A DNA stretch of 64,000 bases from Rhizopus arrhizus. Lineage: Eukaryota; Mucoromycota; Mucoromycetes; Mucorales; Rhizopodaceae. Location of the stretch: assembly GCA_024220505.1 (NCBI GenBank), contig JAKZZE010000015.1, forward strand, positions 186,001 through 250,000. Reading direction: 5' to 3'. Below the pieces are notes generated by a model. It ran no database searches, was not told the DNA's origin, and saw only the letters and a list, made by a program, of their open reading frames with translations. This document shows, one piece after another, positions 32,886 through 43,613 of this stretch; the stretch's first letter is position 1; every line of letters starts with the position of its first letter. Both the position numbers and the translations under genes were made by a program.

Positions 32886-34314
32886 CAGTTGGGACACTTT
32901 TCGAATTACCTCATTTCTTTAAACCATATAAATAATTACTTTTAAACCAAAATGAATTCTTTTATCCAAGAAGATGGTATGGGAAACATGTTTGATGAAG
33001 AAGGCGATCAGTTCGTCGAAATGAAGATAGAAGTTGATGAGGCCAACTATCCCCTTGGACGATGTTACCAACTTCAATCAGTACAGTGATCTCAAGCCTC
33101 CTGAAAAGATGCAACAGGATAAGAAAGAAGTACCCGAAGAGGATCTCTTCTTCAAAAAAAAAGCGAGCAGCAAAAAGACGTACAGAAAGTACAAGAAAGA
33201 GGACATGGAGGAGTTTTTCTACTTGGTAAACGAGAAGAGAATGTCCATTCGTGGTGCTGCTGCAGAGATAAAAATTCCTTCAAGCACTGCATACAATTGT
33301 CATAAGAAAGGATTGAAAAGCTTAGAGCTCGATGAGGATATTGAGAAAGGTGGAGCAAAGGGTGCTGTGAAGGTGGGAAGGCCAGTGATTCTGAATGATA
33401 TTCACAAGGATTATCTCATAAGTCTTGTTGACGAGAAGCCCAGCACTGTTTTGGATGAAATGATGAAGAGCTTGACTACTCAGTTTACTAATCTGAAGAT
33501 TTCCAAAAGCTCTCTGCACGATTTTGTAACAGAAAACTGCAGGATCAGTCTGAAGTAAGCACATTTTCATTCAATCGAGCGAAACAGCCCTCAGAAAATC
33601 AAAGAAAAATATCAATGGTTAAACAGTAGGAGAAGACTGATTTAGACTTTGAGAGTAACTGCGTTTTTATAAACGAGGCTGCCTTCCATATCAACTTGAA
33701 GCGCTTTATGGCATGGTCAAAGAAAGGAGAACGTGCTATTGTCGTAACTCCAAAGACAAGAGCAAAGATTACCACCATCATTGGAGCTATATCTCCATAT
33801 GGCGTGGTCAACATAAAGATAAAGTCTCCCAAGGTAGCAGGGCCTTCAAAGAAACGAAAGGCGGCATCTGGTGGCTCGGTTGTTGTTGGAGAAGGTAAAG
33901 GCGGGACAGTTACTGGCCATTATTTCAATTTTATTGCAATGACCTTAGATGTTATGGATAAGCATGAGCTATTCAAAGGGCATTATCTCGTAATGGATAA
34001 TGCACTAATTAATAAGCATACAGATATTAGAAGTTACATTGAAAGCCGAGGTTATGGTTGCGTCTATTTGCCTCCATACTCTCCCGAGCTCAATCTAATT
34101 GAACAGTTTTGGTCTGTTTGCAAAAGCAAGCTCAAAAGGGAAGCTTTTTTGGAAGAAGAAACTTTGACTTCCAGAATCAAAGCTGCTTGCAACAATGTGC
34201 TGATCAGCGACTTGCGTGACTTTTGCAAGTATTCTGTAGCCAAGCTCTCTGACTGTTTAGAAAAAAGACTCATCTAATAAAGATAAAAGATTTGGTACAT
34301 TTGGGATATCATCA

Positions 34315-34426
34315 TTTGTGCCAATTCAATTTTCATTTTTGTTCCAAACCATTTTCGATTTGTGTTTCAATTTGATTTATTTCAAAATGATTTCAATGTG
34401 TGTCCCAATAATTTCGGGAAATAGTG
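34315..34426 (-). repeat. Terminal inverted repeat, right
   Basis: Inverted partner of 32774-32885, ending ...CCCGAAATAGTG-like on the plus strand and followed by TA (34427-34428). Confidence 0.9.
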
Positions 34427-34428
34427 TA

Positions 34429-35743
34429 ATTTGAGTTGCTGAAATCTAAAAACCATTTGGTCTTCTTCTTTCAGTTGCAGGACTCCGATATCATTTTAGT
34501 TTTTAACCTGCAATTATTTTAAATTGAAAGTATCTTGTTCTTTTATGACAAAAGAACATTTCAAAAAGAAACAGATGATATTTTATTATCTAATTGCTGC
34601 TTATTTCTCTCCTGATAGAAAACGAGTGAATTGAAGATAAGCATGGTATTAACATGTTATATATTTTGGGGTATCTCTCTAGAATTTGGTATTCAACTCT
34701 TAAAGTGGGTACCCCAAAATTAGTTTCAAGTATTTCAAGTACTGTTCATCACTTCTTCCCTTCTTCTACATCTTTACTTCATGCCCAAAAGATTTTTTGG
34801 TTTCCCTCTTACTTTATTGATTTGGCGCGAGAAATTTAATATATTTTATACACTACGTGCTCCTTTCGTCTATTTATTTTTTATAAATAAAAATTTGTTT
34901 AATCATAGTTCAATGGAAAATGTGTTATTTGTTTATTGTTTATAACACTATTTTATGTTTCTGCTTGATTTAGCATCAAAGATTTTACTACTTTATTTTG
35001 AAGCCCTGCTTTTTAATTTCTTATTGATCATCTTTGCCCATTTGACTTTATTGTGATAAAGTGAATTGAAGTATGTTTGAGAGCAACTTAAGATGTCTTT
35101 ATCATGTTCTTATCTATGGTGTATACATTTAGACATAAACCACCACATCAAAAGGATAGATTATTGATACTCGAAATCTTTTTTTTTTTTTAAAAAAAGT
35201 AAACAATGGCTTAGTGTCTCATTAAAACAAAGATGCTCCTAATAGAAACATCTTGTTTTTCTTTTAAAATAAAGTTGAATCGTTTTAATTGAATTTGATG
35301 ATCTTTGGTTACAATAGATGGATCGTCTTTATAAAACTATTTGTCGTACTATAAAATCATGCCATAAACTACCCCAATTGAAAGCAAATTGGGGTATTCT
35401 TTTAGATTAAACGCGAAGGATGATTAGAAGGTCAACTGAATTATCGTTATTTTTTAAATAAAAACAAGACTATAAAATAGTATGATGCCATTGTGTATTT
35501 TACACATCTTATAGAAAGCAGCTGATGTGAGCTAGAGAAAATTTTCACTCGTTTGCATGATCAACCTGTGGGAAAACTATTCGTGTTCAGTTTAAAGCAA
35601 ACGTCAAACGCTTTCGTGGGACGAAAACAAAAATGATCAAATGGGTTTTCACACGCGTAAAGAGATACCTTGTTTTATTTGGTATAAAAACTATGTACAA
35701 AAGAAAAGTGCTAATTGAATACACAAAATATCAGGCCATTTAA
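34429..35743. other. Intergenic, no supported gene
   Basis: About 1.3 kb of AT-rich spacer right of the transposon block. The first 60 bp on the minus strand could be LINE-derived but do not continue its frame. A 61-codon plus-strand frame at 34654-34839 has no recognisable features. Confidence 0.4.
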
Positions 35744-35983
35744 TTAATCGTCAAAGACGTGATTGATAATGGGACTAAAGGAAGCCTCGGATTCAGCAAC
35801 TTCTTGAGGAATATGAACAGTTGTATCAGGAGATTGATGCTGCATTTCTTCTTGCTTTTGCTTGACATCAATTTTTGAGAAGGTTGCCGTAGGTGTAGCA
35901 AAATAAGCGCGAACCATGGTTCTCTTTGAGAGATTGCAAGAGCGACGGGCAGCTTGAGAGATAACAGAGGTAATGGATGACAT
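35744..35983 (-). CDS. Small predicted mitochondrial protein, 79 residues
   Basis: A single exon with good coding composition. The N-terminal ~35 residues are rich in Ser, Arg and Ala with no acidic residue (SSITSVISQAARRSCNLSKR, then TMVRAYFAT), typical of a mitochondrial targeting sequence. The remaining part is polar and acidic (KIDVKQKQEEMQHQ...EVAESEASF, ending NHVFDD). No domain is recognised. It could be a small mitochondrial regulator or subunit, which is inference from the presequence only. The start codon at 35983 is the only Met before the presequence. Confidence 0.55.
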   Translation of the reverse strand: MSSITSVISQAARRSCNLSKRTMVRAYFATPTATFSKIDVKQKQEEMQHQSPDTTVHIPQEVAESEASFSPIINHVFDD

Positions 35984-36589
35984 AAGAAAAGTAAAGCAAG
36001 AGAAATAAAAGAATAAGAAAAAAAGAATAAAAAAAAAAGTATAAAAAAATAGTGTTATTTATACGCTTATTATGCTAAAGAGTAACACCTCGGAACAATA
36101 TCCATGTGAAGCACAACAAGAGGATTTGTCCATGTGACTCGACTTCATGATAAACCCCCTCATATAAAAAGCCCAAAATCTGGATTTTTATTGGAGAGAT
36201 GTTGGAGGACAAGGATTTTTGCCAAAGATGATCTTCATAAAGTAGTGTTCTATAAGAATTTGTCACATTGTACATAGCCAATCATTTAACGAATTTGAAA
36301 AAAAGTCAATAAGAGACAAAATTGCTTATAAATTTCATTTTGATTCGTTTAGAATGACAAAATAACCACGTCGTTCGTGCTATATATTTTATGCTGACAT
36401 ATGAAATCGAATGAAAATAAAATGACTTTACTACATTTAGTAGTAGACACTATTATAAAGTAGCTTTTTTTTTTTTTTATTTTATTTTATTACATATAAA
36501 AACAAATAAGTGTAACAAGTATGCATATCATATAAATTTAAAAGAGGGGGTATCGTCTTTAATAAAGATATTTTTTTTATATATTTTTG
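35984..36589. other. Intergenic, no supported gene
   Basis: Spacer containing the likely promoter of the small mitochondrial protein and the 3' side of the RhoGAP gene. A 68-codon minus-strand frame at 36075-36281 has no family features. A T run lies at about 36466-36478. Confidence 0.4.
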
Positions 36590-37960
36590 TTAGTTTGCTG
36601 GGTTTCCTAAACTAACCGAAGACCTTGAAAATAAAGATGATTTAAAAGATCTTGTGGAAGTTGAATTTGAATGTTTTGTGAATACATCTTCATCTTCATC
36701 AAATATGACAGAAGCTCTTCTAACATTCTTTTGAGATTTTTTAGATGTATAGCGTGGTCTCATAATAACTACTTTATAGAGCTCTTTGCGTTCGCTGTAT
36801 TGACTGGCATGACTGTGACTGCTACTAGTTCTTTTTGTAGGTGGTTTGATTGGTGTAGCAATGGTCAACAGATCAGTTTCATGTTCCTGAAAACTCGACA
36901 AGCTATTTTGGTGCATTGCGCTAAAAGATGGGCGACAGGGAACAGTGTTGCATCCAAGGGGGGCAGGTATCTCCCAAAGAGTGTCTTTCCACAGTTCAAG
37001 TAAAGTGTCACTGTATTCAATCAACAAGGTCCAAATACGAGTCCATTTCGTATTGGCCTCAACACAGCGATTCATGTCGCTTGTTTTTGTCCTTGTATGT
37101 CTTTTCATCCAAGAAGGGATTTCTTTCAAGTTGAGCTCAAGTCCAGTACATACAGGCGCTAATACGATAGCTAATGCTTCCGAATTCATCATATTAGTAT
37201 CTGCGTGCTTTTGTATGGATGATGTCAGAATAATAATGTATTGCACAAGGTGAAAATGTTCTCTTGGTAATTGTTGAATCATAGAAGCAAATGCTCTAAT
37301 GGTTGCCTTATTTGAGTAAGACTCGTCTATTTTTTGCTTTAGTGAAAAAAAAAAAAGGTAAAACAAGGGTATCTCTTACCAAAGAATCTAATGAATTTAT
37401 CATGGCATGAGAGAGGAATAGGAGGATCAGGTAGTTGTCGAAGGTATTTCTTGACTACGCCTGCAATAGCATGTATATCATTGTTTCTCAAATCTAAATA
37501 TTTTCCATAAGTTGGGGGCCTGTCAAAATCATGGCGAAGTTGTTCTACTTCAGGAGCCGCACCCGAAAGTCGAAATATGCCTTCCGTCAATAACCCTAAG
37601 AAATTCATGCGGTAGCAAAAATTATTTAGATCCCAGATAGACGTATTCATTTGTTTATATTACCTCTTTTCATAATCTCTTCAAAACATCGGTATACAGG
37701 ATCAGGAATAGTCAATCTATATTGATCATTGTATGAACCACACATATAGGCTGACTTTAAAGATGCGCCGAAAATGCCCCCAGTAACCATTGTTCCCCCT
37801 TAATAAAGGATACAAATCAATTTTGCTGTTTCAATTTGCGTTTCTTTTCCTTACCTTTTCTATTATTTGAACCTAAAAAATGATGCTTACCGTTCGTCAA
37901 GAAAGATAACAAATTCTTTTGTCTTTTTTTTTCTGTTAAATGCCTTTCATCTGCCAACAT
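36590..37960 (-). CDS. RhoGAP domain protein
   Basis: Four exons (37960-37855, 37798-37664, 37595-37380, 37326-36590) encode 397 residues. A RhoGAP domain occupies about residues 45-230: GIFGASLKSAYM, DPVYRCFEEIMKR, then GLLTEGIFRLSGAAPEVEQL with the catalytic arginine finger (Arg in GIFRLSG, about residue 88). It continues with GVVKKYLRQLPDPPIPLSC, LPREHFHLVQYIIILTS and SEALAIVLAPVC. Such proteins speed GTP hydrolysis by Rho/Cdc42/Rac GTPases controlling actin and polarity. The C-terminal ~130 residues are Ser/Thr/Lys-rich and probably disordered. No membrane-binding BAR, PH or LIM domain is present in this model, so targeting must come from the tail or partners. Splice joins 37380/37326 and 37664/37595 both restore conserved motifs, supporting the exons. 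Confidence 0.85.
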
Positions 37961-38719
37961 GATTGCCTGCTTCCTCTTTTATTATTGAATAAGAAAAAAA
38001 AAAAAAGAAAAAAGAGAGGATACTAAAAGGGTAATCAAGCGAAAATAATAAAAGCAGCCGGGCTTTAAATGGTGCAGAAAAAAATGGAAATGGTGTAACC
38101 GGAGTGATCTGTGCCAAATAGCTGTGAATTTCGCATGTATTTATATTTCTACCTTTTTCACAAGATGAACACAATAAAGATAAATATAGAATGAAGGTAT
38201 ATGAAGATAAATCACGATTTAATATAGGACTGGCTTTCTTTCAATAAAAGTGTTATTTTTCAAGTGTTCATCACATTGGTAACCAGGTTGCTGTGATACA
38301 ATTCATCAATGTAACCATGACAATTAATTAAAAAGTGTGAAAAAAGTGTGGTAAAAATGAAGAAGAAAAAGAACTGGGATGTACTTGTAGAATATTATTA
38401 AAGCAAAAGCTAATTTACTGATGTGTATCTTATTTATTCTACGTGGGTCAGTTCATTTCTTATCCTGGTTTACTTTTTTTTTTTTAAACAAAAAAATTAG
38501 AGTTCATCGGAATACATAATTATTGTATAAAAAAGGTACATGTTTATTGTCACATCGAAAAAAAAAACAAGTACGCTGCAATGTGTGAAACGCTTCAAAA
38601 TAATAATTACAGGTAAATAAAGGATTTTTTTTAAAAGGTAGTGTACTGCATAAGATGTGATATGTATTCTTCTTTTAACCATAGATGCGTATGTGTACGT
38701 TGAAGTTGCAATATTATAC
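37961..38719. other. Intergenic, no supported gene
   Basis: RhoGAP upstream region and AT-rich spacer with A tracts (for example 37995-38007). The 3' part may contain the end of the tentative small gene at 38720-38894. Confidence 0.35.
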
Positions 38720-38894
38720 CTTTTAGGAGCAGCTTGATTTAAACCAGTTGGAGATGCATTTATACCAGAGCCAAGTTGCAAGTCCTGTCAAAGAAAATAA
38801 AAAAGAGTCAAAGTTAAATGAACAAAACCCTTCAGCCACATTTAGAAACTCTCTTTCTGTAAAAGAAAAAAAAAAAACATACCTTGGGTGACAT
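38720..38894 (-). CDS. Tentative very small protein gene (two exons, end unsure)
   Basis: Exon 1 codes only MSPK (38894-38883), followed by a GTATG donor. A 98-bp pyrimidine-rich intron ends TTTGACAG, and exon 2 (38784-38720) reads DLQLGSGINASPTGLNQAAP and KR before a possible donor GTATAAT. The composition of exon 2 is clearly protein-like and the splice signals are good. I cannot place the final exon: reading through gives a 98-residue frame with a Leu/Ile/Phe-rich, chance-looking tail. No family recognised. Confidence 0.35.
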
Positions 38895-39293
38895 ATTTAG
38901 CAGAAGATAAAAATAATGGTATACATCACTTTGTAATAAATTTGAAAGAAGAGTTGCATTAGTTTATATGAAGAAATAAATACATTACAACGAAAGCGAT
39001 TACTCCAAAGCATAGAGAGTGAGATTAAGACACTCTAATCTTTTAATAAAAATTTAACGTAATTACATGCCAGATAGCAAAAAAAAAAAGGTATCAGCCT
39101 CACCTCCAAGGCCTTTGAAACGTTTCCTCGAAAACCAGTTCACCAAGTCAATAACTGAGTTTAAATCAGTTTCCTTTTGTGTATTTTTTTTCCCCTTTTT
39201 TTTTATTCACTGGGAAAAAAAATTTTATAAAAAGTTTAGCTTTTTTCGATTTGACAGCCTTTCTTTTACTTTCTTCTTTCCAAAATACTAAAA
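38895..39293. other. Divergent upstream region
   Basis: About 400 bp between the tentative small gene and the elongase gene. It contains pyrimidine-rich stretches just before the elongase start. A Phe/Lys-rich frame at 39067-39291 is low-complexity and not supported as a gene. Confidence 0.35.
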
Positions 39294-40408
39294 ATGGAAA
39301 TCTTAAAGAGCCTTCATTTCAGTCCCGAAACTCCTTTTGGTTTGCCACTTTATCCTTTATTCGAGAAGGCATATGAAGCTGCTCTTGGTCAAAAAGCATC
39401 CAATTTTAGATACATACAGGGTGTTACCCCACTTTCAACAGTTAATGAGGGTAAGTTTTTTTTTGTTGGGTTGTGTACACAAACAAGATGAGGAAGGGAG
39501 GGCTGACATTTCAAGTTCATTTCTAGTTACCATCAGTTGCATTACTTATTTTATTCTCATATTTGGTGGTCAGATCTTCATGAAGGGCTTACCTGCTTTC
39601 AAGTTGAAGATCCCTTTCATGATTCACAATGTTTTATTGACTTTAGTCTCTGGTATACTTTTGGCTCTGATGATTGAACAAATCTTCCCCATCATTTACC
39701 ATCAAGGATTTTTGGCTGCTATTTGTGCTCAATCCACTTGGACTCAACCTTTAGAATTGCTTTATTATCTTAACTATCTTGTTAAATACTGGGAATTGAT
39801 TGATACAATCTTTTTGGTTTTGAAGAAAAAGAAGTTGGGTAAGTGTTTGTTGTGATGGCAAAAAAAAAAAAAAATCACTTATGATATGTATTAGAATTCC
39901 TTCATTATTATCATCACTCTTTAACTATGGTCCTTTGTTATACTCAGCTTAACGGAAAAACATCTGTTGTAAGTGAATTGTGTATTACAAAGCATAATCT
40001 TTTTCTAATATTTCATCTTAGTCATGGGTAGTTATCACACTCAACTTGGCTGTTCACGTCTTGATGTACTATTACTACTTCCGTACTGCTGCTGGTGCCA
40101 AGATTTGGTGGAAAAAGTACTTGACCACAATGCAAATCACACAATTCATTATCGATCTCAACATTGTTTACTTTTGTACTTATACTTATTTTGCTTACAC
40201 CTATTGGCCACATTTGCCAAACATGGGAAGCTGTGCTGGTACAGAAACTTCTGCTCTCTTTGGCTGTGCTCTCTTGAGTTCATACCTTTTACTCTTTATT
40301 AACTTTTACAGAATGACTTATCAAGCAAAGAAAGCTGCTGCTCGTAAGCAAGCTGCTGCTAATGCTACTAATACTAAAGATACTAGATCCAAACCCAAGA
40401 AAATTTAA
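39294..40408 (+). CDS. ELO-family very-long-chain fatty acid elongase
   Basis: Four exons (39294-39450, 39527-39838, 39895-39968, 40022-40408) encode 309 residues with about seven membrane segments. The ELO signature is complete: ELLYYLNYLVKYWELIDTIF, then the metal-binding histidine box FLHYYHHS (His about 160, 163, 164), VLMYYYYFRTA and the downstream MQITQFIIDLNI. This is the 3-ketoacyl-CoA synthase of fatty-acid elongation in the ER, condensing malonyl-CoA with an acyl-CoA. The basic C-terminus (QAKKAAARKQAA...KPKKI) contains Lys residues near the end that could act as ER retrieval signals. Chain-length preference cannot be read from the sequence. The splice 39838/39895 completes the segment leading to the histidine box. 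Confidence 0.92.
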
Positions 40409-40804
40409 ACTTTTTACAACTAATATTAATGTAATAAACACGTGTCAATTTACTGAATAGAACTTTTGCTGTGTAACAAAAGGAGATTTGTACAGAACAT
40501 GTGAAATTCTTATAAAGTAACTGTATTCTACATCAATACATGTATTCACACTCTATTTCAGTTCACTGATATCAAAATGATTTATAACCTAGTCATCATC
40601 TACTCGACTTTTTTTTTTTTTTTTTTTGATTTCAATATGTATTTGCCCAGAACTCTTTGTGTACGATAACAAATTGAATCTCGTATTCATTTAAAAAGTT
40701 GTCACACAAGATAACTTGATGAATTCATTCCTACATGGACACATCAGCTTTTCAAACTTTACGGTTTTCCTTTATGAATACATTTTTTTTTTTTTTTTTT
40801 TTTA
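40409..40804. other. Intergenic spacer
   Basis: Elongase 3' region with T tracts (40610-40627 and 40787-40803). No gene seen. Confidence 0.4.
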
Positions 40805-41303
40805 CAAAGGTGGGCAGGGCCATGCTGTTGATGAGCGTAACTATCCTGATCCCATGGACTATGCCGTTGATGAGGGGTTGTCCGCTTTTCAAACTGTGAG
40901 CTCTCAAGCTGCTTGTTTGCATAGTGCATTCCGCAAACATAACCATGAGACTGTTACTGCGCGTATGGATAAACCAGAAGACAGTGATGTTCATATGGGA
41001 TAAATGACTCCTAAGTGACAGTATACAGCCTACGCAGATCAAGGTAGAGCAAGTTTTTTTCAAACCAGTGTTTGAAAAGATTTTGAATGTGTCGACTGCT
41101 GCAGATCAGTTGGGAATACATGCTTGTTCAGCACAAAGATGGATCTTGCAATATGAAAATGGCTTTGGTATTACTTTTGAAAAACATGAAAAGGAAGGTC
41201 GTCCACGTATTCTCAATAAAGAACACAAGGAGGTTAGTTTGGAATGCGTTGATGTGAACCCGTCGGTTACAGTTGATGAAACGATTGCTTCAAAGTTTTG
41301 AAG
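40805..41303 (+). mobile_element. Fragment of Tc1-like transposase N-terminus
   Basis: A plus-strand fragment begins GGQGHAVDERNYPDPMDYAV (acidic leader, with the G-x-G...DE pattern of the other copies). After a stop and shift it continues YTAYADQGRASFF and VSTAADQLGIHACSAQRWIL, a helix-turn-helix, then GRPRILNKEHKEVSLECVDV and NPSVTVDETI. It ends in a shift at about 41300 and no catalytic core follows. This is a truncated copy of the same kind of element as at 9.4 and 32.8 kb, but a separate subfamily judging by the helix-turn-helix sequence. Confidence 0.6.
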
Positions 41304-41469
41304 AAAGGGAGAAGGGGAATGAAATGATTGAAACGAGTTTTTTTAACTTTGTAAATAAAATACAAACCTATATACCCGCCCTTATAGCTGGTATGTCATC
41401 AATGTGTTTACAGCAAATGTCCTTGTCAAACCTTTCTTACACAACATTGATTCTTTCCCACAGTCCATG

Positions 41470-42110
41470 AGCCTGTTTTTCCCTTTGCTTATATCAAGTT
41501 GATTTCAACTTTAAATGTCTCCACATGGTGATCAAGTGGGCTCAGATCAGGCTATGAGAGGATCAAGGATGTACTAGATGCTTTGATTCCTCTTTGTGAT
41601 GAATCGTTGTTACTTTGATCGTGTGCTTTGGATTGTTATCATGCTGAAAAAAGAAATCCTAATTAAGAGTGATCAAGGATATGATCAAGTTCAGGTTTAA
41701 GGATATGAGCTTAGCCCGATACAGTCACTCTACTATCGTATATCTCACAGATATGCCCAAAAACCATCGGAAGCCATATAGGTTCACAATGTTTTCACTG
41801 CCCTGATTTACAGTTGAAGGCTATACTAAACTTCCGAGAAAACTCCCATGAATTTGACCCTGTCAAGTCTGATGTCTTGTCGCATTGGTATGTAGATCAT
41901 TTTATACAAAAAAAAAAAAAAGAACGTTTTATGCATATAGCTTAAAAACAATAGTTCTGCACAGGATAAAGAGAGCAGTTTCGCCGATCGATCGTGGAAC
42001 GGTACTGATAAAGGAACATGTAAAACAACAGATTGCACAACGATTGAGGTAAGCAAGTTCCATTTCGTCTGGGGAAACGTTGATGATATTTTACTAGTGT
42101 TGGCCAAATG
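41470..42110 (-). mobile_element. Decayed classical Tc1-like transposase
   Basis: On the minus strand, degenerate frames carry recognisable pieces of a classical Tc1 transposase. MGVFSEV (about 41850) corresponds to the usual WGCFS. FFFQHDNNPKHTIKVT (41618-41659) corresponds to FQQDNDPKHTSK around the second catalytic Asp. SPDLSPLDHHVETFK-like sequence at about 41520-41550 corresponds to SPDLNPIEHLWD. Stops and shifts separate them, so it is inactive. It is a different family from the acidic-leader elements. No inverted repeats were found. Confidence 0.55.
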
Positions 42111-42977
42111 AGAGAAATTTCATCAACTGAGAATATATAAGCACAAGTTATCATCGGCCGATCTTTGCTCCTTTGACTGTTTTTAAGCTCAATTTGAAGC
42201 AAATAGATTGTGTTTGACCTTTACAACTAATATGGGTGATTGTTTAAATGGTTTTCAAATAAACCATTCTATCGAATCTAATACAATCATATCATAATCG
42301 CAGCATGACTAAGCCTTTGATCGCATAGCTTATCTTTGAACAGCTCAAGAGTATACTTTTTTTTATTGAAAAGAACTAAAGGATGCACGATGCAAATACA
42401 AAATAAGTGTGGTTCAATCTTGCCCTTTTGATTATGAATGCAATCAGCCTTCTCTTTTTATGGTTTCTTTTATATTTTTAACTTTATAAACAAAGAAAAG
42501 AATTCAATATAAAATATTTTGTCCTTATTGGATGTGTCAAAGGGAAAAAGAGAGAGAGAGAGAATTGGAAGCAAGTAGGCAACTGTGGACTAGTGGAATT
42601 GAACCTAGTAAATATAAACACATGGCGTTTTCCGTTTGTTTCTTCTTTTTCAAAAGTGATATACCATGTTTTATTGTCTGAGCAAGGCTTTCTGTAGATG
42701 TAAAGCTATATTCTAGTGTTCGCCTGTCGCTGATGATTTTTATTTTTTTTACAAGCCAATTTATCTCATAAAACAGCAGTGGATGAAGAAATAAAGAACG
42801 TCATTCATTAACTAGTCTACAAGAGATTCAATAATTGCAACTCGTAAAAAAAATCTTTTTATCATGAAAGCATCATCATCTTCATTGAAAAATATGTTTT
42901 GTCGTTCAAAATTTAATGATCCATCCAATAGAGATGTCTGATAGAAATCTATAAATGTAATCTAGTTACAAGTTGAG
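42111..42977. other. Intergenic, no supported gene
   Basis: AT-rich spacer with an AG repeat at about 42549-42562. A box-B-like GGTTCAATTCC on the minus strand near 42600 has no box A partner. Confidence 0.4.
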
Positions 42978-43613
42978 AAATAACACTGCGATCAACGGTT
43001 GATCATCATTTGGACACGAACGATGAAAGCAAGGTCCTGATTGTTAAAAAAATCACTCTCTCCATCAAATCACAAGTGACCTCTTTTGAATTATTTTAAA
43101 AGGAACTTGGTTATTTCCAAAAGTGGGCTGTATCGCCAATCAAAAGATTAAACAAGAGTCAAGCTTTGATTTCTATTGAAGGGATATGCGATTTAATGAA
43201 GATGAATAACGAATTGTGTGGGATAAAAAAAAAAGTAATTGGACGCAATGTTGATTCAATGATGATTGCAGTACATGATGTATAAGAGAGAAAGGAATGT
43301 GAACATTTATCTTGTGTTTCCAAATCATCCAAAAAAAAAAAAAAAACGCATTGTTGCATTAATGAGCGAATTAATTAAACCTGGTTGTTTGATAGATGAA
43401 TTCACAAGGCCACACACTGAACAAGAGACTCCTTACATGATATCGATACATGTCTTTAAAACCGTGAGCCATAACGTCATTCAAGTCTGGTATAGTTTGA
43501 AAGATGATTTTAAAAGTCATTGGGAGTGGTATAAACCCCTTACTGTATTGGTACATCAAGATTATATGATGACCTGCGTGCGTCTCCTTCTTGAAGCACT
43601 ACAAGTCTAATCA
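42978..43613 (+). pseudogene. Broken protein-coding gene, unknown family
   Basis: From about 42978 one frame reads LRSTVDHHLDTNDESKVLIV..., then TSFELF and a TAA (about 43096), and resumes in the same frame as KELGYFQKWAVSPIKRLNKS...NDLMKMN-type sequence to DSMMIAVHDV and stop. A shift of one frame then continues ERNVNIYLVFPNHPKKKKKR, IDEFTRPHTEQETPYMISIH and VWYSLKDDFKSHWEWYKPLT to a stop at 43610. The A run at 43330-43346 may be the shift site. About 200 codons of protein-like sequence broken twice suggest a former gene. I do not recognise it. Confidence 0.45.

Larger units (their letters stand above)
32774..34426 (+). mobile_element. Tc1-like (DD34E) transposon with 112-bp inverted repeats
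   Basis: A 1653-bp element bounded by 112-bp inverted repeats (110/112 identical) and a TA on each side (32772-32773, 34427-34428), the target duplication of Tc1/mariner elements. The transposase starts at about 32951 (MNSFIQEDGMGNMFDEEGDQ). An acidic leader, a helix-turn-helix (MSIRGAAAEIKIPSSTAYN) and GRPVILNDIHKDYLISLVDE follow, then VMDNALINKH and YLPPYSPELNLIEQFWSVCK (second Asp and Glu, 34 residues apart). It is dead in at least four places: a shift in the leader near 33050; a TAA in place of a conserved Lys codon at 33556-33558; a shift plus TAG near 33628; and Asn for the first catalytic Asp (VFINEAAFHI, codon 33672-33674). It lies at the 5' break of the LINE. Confidence 0.9.

Noticed and set aside
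30820..34450. Target duplication TATAATAAA for the larger LINE
   Set aside because: Only 9 bp shared, AT-only, and not directly adjacent to the A-rich tail; chance match likely.
36075..36281. 68-residue minus-strand protein
   Set aside because: No family match, no partner exons, composition consistent with a chance frame.
37880..37905. An 18-bp intron in the first RhoGAP exon (GTAAGC...TTTTAG)
   Set aside because: Too short for splicing; the exon stays open when read through and joins the next exon in frame.
42585..42615. Possible tRNA (box-B-like GGTTCAATTCC on the minus strand)
   Set aside because: No box A at a proper distance and no acceptor or anticodon stem.
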